64,000 nt of DNA from the NCBI GenBank assembly GCA_037127315.1, contig JBBBDQ010001294.1, positions 804,501-868,500 of the forward strand, given 5' to 3'. Of the stretch, positions 56,080 to 64,000 are shown one piece after another. Numbering within the stretch: position 1 is the stretch's first letter; every line of letters starts with the position of its first letter. This stretch comes from Ascarosepion bandense (Eukaryota; Mollusca; Cephalopoda; Sepiida; Sepiidae). A model generated the notes under the pieces. It made no database searches. It was not told the DNA's origin and saw only the letters and a list, made by a program, of their open reading frames with translations. Position numbers and translations under genes: made by a program.

Positions 56080-56500
56080 GCTAAAATGAAACTTCAACCA
56101 CAACCCACCCGGATGGAAGGTCGTGTCGCACTTGTTCTCTTTTTCTTCTTTCTCGTGTGCTGATTCCTTTTACTTTTTCTTCTCTATTCTCAACATTCCT
56201 ACTTAACGATAACATACACCCAAAAAGGACTACTACAAACTCTGCACTTAACTTCTTGATAATATTTCTAAATAACATTAACTTCTACGAATTCTTGTTA
56301 TTCTTTTCAGTCAATAAATTTCTATCTGAACATGCAAAATGTATATTTTTATTCTTCCACTATTCCACTATTCTTGAAAATCTTCTGATAATTCTGGATA
56401 AAACTTGTAAGTTGTAGGAAGTTTGGTTAAGTATGACACAAGGCTGAATTAATAAATATTAACCATCCTCTATATCTACACTGGTGACCCCCGACATCTG
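56080..56500 (+). mobile_element. Possible LTR end with primer-binding-like site
   Basis: Pyrimidine-rich and AT-rich sequence with aataaattt ends at tctacac, followed by tggtgacccccgacatctg (from 56481). A tggtgaccccgac motif just inside the left LTR is common in Gypsy-type elements of invertebrates. No gag or pol follows. The LTR start is not defined. Confidence 0.3.
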
Positions 56501-56654
56501 AAAAGGAACATGCAATGGAAGAATCACTTCTTCACGAGTGAATCCTGATGTCCAAGGAACACACACCCTACTTTAATAATAATCTAGAACTGCATGCAGG
56601 TAGAAAATAAATTCTGTAAAATGGACAAAAATAGAAAAGGACATAAAACAAGAG

Positions 56655-57270
56655 TGTATCTTCTCAGTAGACCCATTCAAGCTTTATGGTGAAGCATTCC
56701 TTATAGATTCAGAAGTCCTCCCAGGTTTCATTATTAGCGGCCACAATCTTAGCATCATTAAATACTCAGATAACACTGTGTTGATTGCAGACATAGAAAG
56801 TAAATTACAGGAACCCCTACAGAAGTTAGTAAAGGAAAGCCAGAATAAAGAACTAAATCTCAATTGTAAGAACTGGTTGTCAACAAAAAGAAAAGCCCAA
56901 CATGCAAATTGAAATTAGAAATGTTAAAATCAAACAACTACAAGAATTTAAATATCTAGGATGTGTTTTAACAGAGGATGGAAAATGCAACACCAAAAAA
57001 GGCACATTTTGATAACAAAAAGTGCCTCACAGGAACCCCTACAGAAGGTAGAAAGGGAAAGAGAGAAGAAAGGACTAAATTTCATCTGTAGGTAGACACG
57101 ACAGGCCCAGATGTGAATTAATAACAATCAAGTGTAACTTATTCTTCTATGAAGACATCTATTGCAATTAATATTACAAAAATAATTACCCCTACAGAAG
57201 GCAGTAAATGAAAGCAAGAAAAAAGGACTAAGCATGTAAGAAAATAGAATGTCTGGTTGTCAGAAAAAAG
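56655..57270 (+). pseudogene. RTE LINE fragment with internal reiteration
   Basis: LPGFIISGHNLSIIKYSDNT (catalytic YADD decayed to YSDN) and VLIADIESKLQEPLQKLVKE, then the IRNVKIKQLQEFKYLGCVLT block. The piece starting ccctacagaagg then reappears at 57036 and 57187. Confidence 0.75.
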
Positions 57271-57704
57271 ATGTGTATTTCATTTTCATCATATATTTAA
57301 TTTTTATTACAATTCTAATGATTGCTTTTTTAAGACAAACATTTGCCAAGGAGTGAAGGTAATTAAAATAATAGCAGTGTCAAGGAAAAGTTTTTTTTAA
57401 TTTTTTTTAGGCACAAATGTCAAAGTTTTCCATAATTCCTTTACTCTTATTTCATTTTATATTCATTTCAGATTTTATCTATTTATTTATTCTGTTTATT
57501 TATTTTTTTTTTTTTGGTGTGGGTTTCTGGGATGAGGACAAAAAATGCCTCCTTGTCTCTCTAATGTATTCTCCTAAAATAGTATGGGTCATATTTCATT
57601 TATATTGCAGATAATGAGTGCAAAGAAAACCCTGAAAACTGTGAACAAGTAACAAGGAAATGCATCAGTAAAAGATTAATGGTGATGAAAAGAAGAAAGA
57701 AAGA

Positions 57705-57985
57705 TGGTAGCTCTTCCTGGTCCAAAACCTATAGTCATGACCTGTGCTTATCATCAAATACAGTATGGGGAGAGAGGGAGAGATAGTGAGAGAAACAAAA
57801 GGAAATCCATTTCTTTGTTTGCTCCCACTTCTATCTATCTATCTATCTATCTATCTATCCTTGTCTGTTCATATCTCTCTATCTATTTATATCTATGTAA
57901 AAGATTCTGTGACTTCTGTTAGTCTGTCTGTATGTCCATCACATCCTCTAAGATAGTCATACATTCATACATTGACCAATCAAAA
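57705..57985 (+). repeat. Dispersed repeat with internal (TATC)n, plus copy
   Basis: tggtccaaaacctatagtcatg, atcaaatacagtatgggg, a TATC array, gattctgtgacttctgttag, ttgaccaatcaaaacc. An inverted copy lies at 60.1-60.35 kb. Confidence 0.7.
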
Positions 57986-58524
57986 CCAAATTTTGGGGAG
58001 AAGTGCAAACAAGTAATGGGGTACAAAGTACAGTTGGTTTTACTAGGGTGCGTAAAAACTGCAAATAAGTGTCTTTGAGAAGATATTTTTTCAAACAAAT
58101 CAGCTCATTCAAATTTCACTGATTGGTTTTGCAAAACTGAATGAAATGTAGAGTTTATAAATCCTAACAAAAATGTTAGTGATAACTTCCACAATACTAA
58201 GTACTGTGAGGATTTCATCCTGTGCCACTCATATGATGCCAAGATATTGGAGCAGAACTACCTGATACAGCAGATTGGTAATGGAACGTCTTTGTTAGAT
58301 TCTGGTTGAATGTGGTATCAATGAAACAGGGTAATGGTGGTGATTATGAGGGAGACCTGGAATGGATAGTGAAGGAAGATTGAGCTGGATTCTGGTCATT
58401 GGTAATATCAATGACACAGTGTGATTATCGTGACAAGGGAGGCCTGGAACTAGAAAGAGAAGACATTGAGGTGTTAGAAACCACAGTGGTTGCATCAGGA
58501 ATCTGTTAGAATTGATTGGTTGGT

Positions 58525-58993
58525 TGGTTGTTTTGTTTTATGGTATATCAACCTCAGCAGGTCATTTATTGCCAACTAAATTTTATTTATTTATTGCTGG
58601 TCAACAATTTATTGTTGCTTTTTTTTTATATAACTTTTGTGTCTAGTAATACTTTTTTCTTTTCGAGTATCAAGAATCATTGGGATTTGTTTTTAAGGTC
58701 AGGGTCCCCAAGTTCTACCCTGTTATTTAACCCATAACTGAAGGGAAGGGATAGATCCCAAGGGTACCAGTGCTTAAGTGAATGCAGGATATTCAACTGG
58801 AATTCGAACTCGGCTCACTGATTTCACTTTCCGAGCCGATATTCACTGCACCACAACATACATCCATCACTAAACGCTTACAGCACCTGGTATTTCTAAG
58901 CGGTCACCCATCTAGGTACTGACCAGGCTCAACGTTGCTTAACTTTGGTGATTAAAAGAGAACCGATGTATACAACGTGATATGGCCGTAAGC
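58525..58993 (-). mobile_element. 5S rRNA-tRNA chimeric SINE, full-length
   Basis: The minus strand runs from a 5S-like head (58993-58876: gcttacggccatatcacg, caccaaagttaagcaacg, gatgggtgaccgc, caggtgctgtaagcg) through gtttagtgatggatgta. The tRNA-like body follows (gagccgagttcgaattccag), then the same tail as the 35.1 kb copy (cttggggaccctga, cttgatactcgaaaag, actagacacaaaagtt, ttagttggcaataaatgacc). Confidence 0.85.
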
Positions 58994-59429
58994 CTGTTAG
59001 AGTTGAACCATCAGCTGCATTCTGCAAGGTGGGGGAAAGTTGGGTGAAATTAGTGAATCTTGGGTGAGACCATAGTTGTAACAAGAGAAGTGATCAGAGA
59101 AGTGACAACAACAGTGAGCTTGCGTGCCAACAGGTGGCCTTTTGGCCTGCAACTGTGTTAGTTGTTTGCTATGGGTTTTATTGTAAGCAAATCTGGTGGT
59201 ATGTATAGAAAACAACATTTTATTTTGTCTTTTACTATCTTAGTGTTCACATCTTGCTTATATGTACAGTGAATCAGAAAAAGACATAATTGCAGCATAC
59301 ACATGCGTATATATATATATATATATATATATCCGAGTGAAAAGGAACGAAGAAAAATTTTTTTTACAACATCCAAAACATTAATTTAAAACAATGCTCG
59401 ATATATAATATATAGAGCTGTGAATATTT

Positions 59430-59621
59430 ATTGTAAATTATATTTTAGAACATGTACAAATTTTTTATATATCCACTACAAATCGTACACTTGTTTCAAC
59501 ATTGAAACTACAATATTTCATCAGGTGGTGTGGACAGGTGAAGTTTCAATGTCAAAACAAATGTACAATTTGTAGTGGATATATAAAAAATTTGTACATG
59601 TTCTAAAATATAATTTATAAT
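59430..59621. repeat. Palindrome with about 80-bp arms carrying a ribozyme
   Basis: Left arm 59430-59510 and right arm 59541-59621 are inverted copies with a handful of mismatches, separated by a 30-bp spacer. Shared arm sequence includes ttttagaacatgtacaaat and atatatccactacaaat. Confidence 0.9.
59473..59528 (-). ncRNA. Hammerhead ribozyme, near-canonical core
   Basis: On the minus strand: CCAC (stem I, 59528-59525), CTGATGA (59524-59518), stem II AATATTG/CAATGTT of 7 pairs with one G-U and loop TAGTTT, and GAAA (59497-59494). Stem III is CAAG/TTTG plus the A-U closing pair. Then a GTA cleavage triplet (59479-59477) and GTGG closing stem I. All invariant core bases are present. A-U instead of G-C at the base of stem II may weaken it. 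Type I with short stem III, as in Penelope-like elements. Confidence 0.6.
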
Positions 59622-60084
59622 ATATATATATATATATATATGACGTAGCACACTTGGTATACTATCCAGATAAATTCAGATAGAGACAAACTCAAAAGAA
59701 GTCAATGTCATTTATTTAATTTAACAGAGTAATATAATTTAGAAAAGATTTTTGATTTATTACAATGGGTAATACATATTTCACCACATCATGTTGTTAT
59801 TATTGCGGCTCGTCAGACCCAAATCTGCATATATATATATATATATATATATGCAGACCCTCAAATAAATATGTGAACATGCAAATAAATACATTTATAA
59901 ATATATAAATCTTATAAATGCTCTATATTGGTATCAGTTACACATGCTGACAACATCAAAATAATGCACTGATAAATCCACTATAGCAATATTCAAACCT
60001 GTGTCTTAAGCTCTGAAAGCAAACATCCTAACCACATCGACAAGTGCTCACATACCCTTGCATATAGAGAGGTAGTCATAGTTG

Positions 60085-60165
60085 GTTTTGATTGGTCAAT
60101 GTATGGCTATTTTAAAGGATGTGATGGACAGACAGACATACAAACTAACAGAAGTCACAGAATTT

Positions 60166-60205
<40 letters not shown>

Positions 60206-60352
60206 TGAACAATGTAGAGAGAAGTGGAAGCAAACAGAGAGATAGATTTCCTCTTGTCTCTCTCTCACTATCTCTCCCTCTCTCTCCACTCACTCTCTCC
60301 ACATACTGTATTTGATGTTAAGCACTGGTCATGGCTATAGGTTTTAGACCAG
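60085..60352 (-). repeat. Dispersed repeat with internal (TATC)n, minus copy
   Basis: Inverse of the 57.7 kb copy: ttgaccaatc, gattctgtgac-type block, a GATA array at 60167-60204, ctctctcactatctctccc, and accagtgcttaacatcaaat on the minus strand. Confidence 0.7.
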
Positions 60353-60439
60353 GAAGAGGGATCATCATTTTTTCTTCTTTTTATCACCTACACATGCACA
60401 CACACATATGATATATATATATATATATATATATATGCA

Positions 60440-62570
60440 GACACTCAAATAAATATGTAAATACTCAAATAAATAATTTCCCCTTAAATACTAATACAAA
60501 CAAAGCAAATAAATACAATATAGAAAGCAATTTTATTACAAAGAGAATTCATTACATCTCACAACTTGTCCCTACCAATAACAAATGAAAACCAATTAGA
60601 AAGAATTAACCACTATATCAATAATAAACAAATACCAAATTTCCTCCACCAAACCTGCTAACCAAAAACACACATAAAACTAACACATCTACCACAATAT
60701 AATCTACCACAATATAAAAACCAGCATACATTTACCATAATATAAAATCCAACATGCAGTTACACTCATTACAACACAAAAATATACATATCCAAATACA
60801 CAGAAGTAGGCATACACATACATGTATACATATTATATATGTATAATAATACAAATGATATTAAAATTATCAAAAAGAAAAATCTGAATAAAACAGAAAG
60901 AAATGCAAAAAATACAATCAACTAATCTATCACAAAAAATGCACCAATTTATATTAAAACACATACACAATTAACATCACAACAATGCGGCTATGTGTCT
61001 GACTGTATGAGCACATGCATATGAACACACACTCAGATGCAAAACACAGTCAGATGTGTGTGTACGCATACAAACACACACATATACACACACACTTAAT
61101 CATCACCCTTAAAGTCAAGCAGTCAACACACTATAGAATAATAAATCACTAAAAATCTGGTACTCCTTAAAAATCAGCAAAGAAACATAAGGTAACGAAA
61201 GAAATTTTTAAAAATGGCAAAATGAAGATAACTAGACATCAAGTGAAAAAAAATTACACACTTACACACAAAAGTAACAAAAAACACCAGTTCCGCAACA
61301 GTGTATAAACATGCGAATCTTGGAAAATATCAACAGATAAACCAGACAAGCCCTAATGAGTGAGCATATTATTAGTTGTTCACAAAACTTTAAAATTGAT
61401 ACAATGGAAGTGATGCCAATTAATTAACTGACAATTTTTTCCATATTAATCCTATAAATCCTTTATCTGCATCAATGACATCGAGCTTTTATTGCAAAGT
61501 CTGCTTGCCTTAAATGCCTTTCTGAAAATGACTGAAAGTCAGCGGTCTTGGCTTCAAACAGCCATCTAACTTAACACTATATATATTTTTTACATTGAAC
61601 TAAAAAATATTAAGCAGACTCTCATTAATAAGGACTTCCGAATTATATTGTAGATGAACAAATAAAACAATATATCAAAAATCTCAACACATATCAAGCA
61701 AAGGACCCTAAATATATTAAGCTACTATATTGCAACCAGATGCAAGATAACTACAAACCGGATAAAAAAATCATAAAATGTAATTCATAGTAATATATTT
61801 TCAATGGATCCTAATAAAAAATTAAAATTAATAATAAAAAATACAATACTACCAATTCAATTATCTGTAATAACTTCTCCCCACCAACTGATGTATTATA
61901 TAAAACAACATTATATATCAATTCAAATTCATTGGGAGAATATATCTTCAACAAATAAAAAATATATATGTTGGATTTACAACAACTACATAAACAAGAC
62001 ATCTTACATTACACATGTCTGACCATTCATTTATTTCGAGACATTCACAATACAAAAAATAATTATCAACAACACAATTATCCTAAATCAAGAAAACAAC
62101 AAATTCAAACTGCAGATTCTCAAAGTAATATACATTAAAAACTTAAGGTGTCACTCAATAGAATCAGCTATGAATACTGTAGTAATTTTCTAAAATGTTT
62201 CTAAAAAGAACAACTTTTTAAGCTTTAATACATGCATGACCATGACATTTCAACACAAAAAATTCCTTAGTGGATAAGTTTCACATTCTAATGAACACTT
62301 AGCATAACTGTTAACTGTTTCATTAAAAGTAGAAAGAAAAATTATAGTAAATATAACACAGTTTTATGGTTATTTTGTTACTACCCCTGAAGATTGAAAG
62401 TACTTGGGAAATGGAAAATAAAAAAAACATTCAAAGTTACAGCACATTTCTCACATCCATTAATTATGATAAAAGAAAGAATATCTGTGAGTATGAACAA
62501 ATTTTATTAAAAATAAGCAGACATAATGTGAGTAAATTATTTAATCAGACATGCCTAAAAGAGAATTTAC
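60440..62570. other. No gene recognised; A-rich, C-bearing sequence
   Basis: Long A- and C-rich plus strand (many aacaca and ataca words) with low G. Short frames are low in complexity. No repeat match inside the window. Confidence 0.55.
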
Positions 62571-62580
62571 TGGATAAATA

Positions 62581-62584
62581 CACA

Positions 62585-62642
<58 letters not shown>
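62581..62642 (+). repeat. (CA)n microsatellite
   Basis: About 30 CA units followed by TATATATA. Confidence 0.95.
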
Positions 62643-62651
<9 letters not shown>

Positions 62652-62794
62652 TTTGTCTAAAAAGAGACAAGAGGAAAACTGTTTAATTGTAGCTGACACA
62701 TTTCAGTGGATGAAATACGTTTGGCTAAAGTTAAATACAGTTTTCCCCTTGTCTCTTTTTTTGTCATGCTCTACAGATTATACCTGAGAATATC

Positions 62795-62837
<43 letters not shown>

Positions 62838-62845
62838 ATCCACAG

Positions 62846-62880
<35 letters not shown>
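62795..62880. repeat. (TA)n tracts separated by a duplicated unit
   Basis: Two TA runs each followed by tagtaatcyacagacaat. The second leads into the hammerhead relic. Confidence 0.9.
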
Positions 62881-62881
62881 A

Positions 62882-63115
62882 TCTACAGACAATCCTGTTT
62901 TGCTGTATCACAGCTCATCAGTATGGTTAGACATCCAATTGGTTCTAGCTAGTATTAAATCCCGACTGAATTGACATCAGTCGGCAATTCTACCTCTGAT
63001 TTAAGGACGCTTGGTAGAGGAAGGTGGACTTTAGCATGTTATATACATTGTAAACACACAGCAGTAGCCGAGAGTATTCAAATTCATTACTAAATGAACA
63101 ATGCATAAATGCAAT
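62882..63115 (-). mobile_element. Penelope-like or retrozyme-like repeat with hammerhead relic
   Basis: On the minus strand: tagcatgttatatac-type start inverted at 63040, tRNA-like stretch with cagaggtagaattgccgac and gtcgggatttaatac, then CTGATGA (62921-62915), stem II GCTGT/ACAGC and CAAAAC where CGAAAC is expected. Stem III CAG/CTG and a GTA triplet follow. G12 changed to A within a CpG fits methylation-type decay. Confidence 0.5.
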
Positions 63116-63203
63116 ATATATATATATATATATATATGGGAATGATATACAGGAGATTTACACTTTTACACCTCATGATCAGAAGAATGCTTGGCTTGTG
63201 TAT

Positions 63204-63204
<1 letters not shown>

Positions 63205-63258
<54 letters not shown>

Positions 63259-63272
63259 AGAAAGAAAGAAAG
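63205..63272 (+). repeat. (TA)n-(GA)n-(GAAA)n microsatellite
   Basis: TA run, then GA run, then four GAAA units. Confidence 0.95.
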
Positions 63273-63589
63273 TGAGAGAAGAATAGACAAATATGAATAA
63301 GTTGACATAGATATGTATAGACTGAAATAGATAAATAACATCATTCATTAATTTTTTTCTTATTTTTGGAAAAAAAAAACTTATAATTTTTTAATCTGTG
63401 TGCAAACTCATGGGTCATTTAATCAAAAATCTCAGGCTCAACCAAGTAAAAAAGAATTTCCTAACCTTTGATTTGCAAGGAACAAAGTTCTAAAAAGTAA
63501 GAGTAAAAATATATAGACTGATAGATAGATGGAGATACATATAAATAGAATAGGATACATAGATATGTTCAGATTGAGATAGAAATGAA

Positions 63590-63969
63590 TATACTGAGAT
63601 ATAGTGAGAGAGAGAGAGAATGAGATATGAATAATTTGAAATTGATATGAACAGACTGATAGATAGATTGATCAGCAGATATATATATATAGAGAGAGAG
63701 AGACAGAGAGAGACAGAGAGACAGAGAGAGACAAAGAGAGAGAAAATGAGATATGAATAATTTGTAATAAATATGAACAGACTGATAAATATATATATAT
63801 AGGTAGAGGGAGAGAGAATGAGAAATAAATAATTTGAAATAGATATGAACAGACTGATAGATTGATTAGCTGATATATATATATTTATATATATATATAC
63901 ATATATATATATATAGAGAGAGAGAGAGAGGAAATGAGATATTAAATATTTGAATTAGATATGAACAGA

Positions 63970-64000
<31 letters not shown>
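63590..64000 (+). repeat. Minisatellite, units of about 85-115 bp
   Basis: Four tandem units of the form (GA)n, gaatgagatatgaataattt, gaaat, gatatgaacagactgatag, (TA)n start near 63607, 63693, 63801 and 63915. The array runs off the end of the window. Confidence 0.85.

Overview
This is a stretch of repeat-choked, AT-rich eukaryotic DNA with no complete host protein-coding gene. It is most likely from a cephalopod mollusc, probably an octopus. That call is an inference from three things: the density of tRNA-derived SINEs, decayed RTE-clade and CR1/Jockey-group LINEs, and a SINE at 53.0-53.3 kb with a remembered cephalopod-type 3' end and an (ATG)n tail. No operons, prokaryotic signals, CRISPR arrays or intact long reading frames are present. 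Only two short minus-strand open stretches behind plausible splice acceptors (18.25-18.53 kb and 35.98-36.31 kb) look like possible host exons, and both are unproven.

Layout. 0-5 kb: RTE LINE pieces carrying a fold-back element with an 11-bp target duplication, a SINE, and a 5S-headed chimeric SINE. 5-13 kb: a ribozyme-like relic, FLYWCH zinc-finger fragments of a probable Mutator-type transposase, overlapping tandem duplications (8.16-9.04 kb), LINE tails and a mariner-type remnant. 13-30 kb: alternating SINEs, LINE tails, a 750-bp 'ACTAG' repeat, a second SINE family (24.7-25.9 kb) and the best RTE LINE copy (28.6-29.6 kb). 30-41 kb: an ACTAG element in a duplicated segment whose other copy is empty, Penelope-like or retrozyme-like repeats with hammerhead relics, a second 5S-headed SINE, tetranucleotide satellites and a complex inverted-repeat block (38.3-39.8 kb). 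41-54 kb: CR1-like LINE remnants on both strands, two of them with a SINE at the same internal position. 54-64 kb: sparse AT-rich DNA with an LTR-like remnant, the third 5S-headed SINE, a palindrome holding a nearly canonical hammerhead ribozyme (59.47-59.53 kb), and microsatellites running off the end.

How the parts relate. RTE and CR1-like LINEs would be the autonomous drivers; every copy here is truncated or frameshifted. The SINEs share one tRNA-like body but carry different 5' heads (none or 5S rRNA) and different 3' tails, so they look modular. Hammerhead-bearing repeats with inverted arms fit the known biology of Penelope-like elements and metazoan retrozymes. The most interesting items are the hammerhead at 59.5 kb and its decayed relatives, the 5S-tRNA chimeric SINE, the fold-back family, and the same-site SINE-in-LINE insertions.
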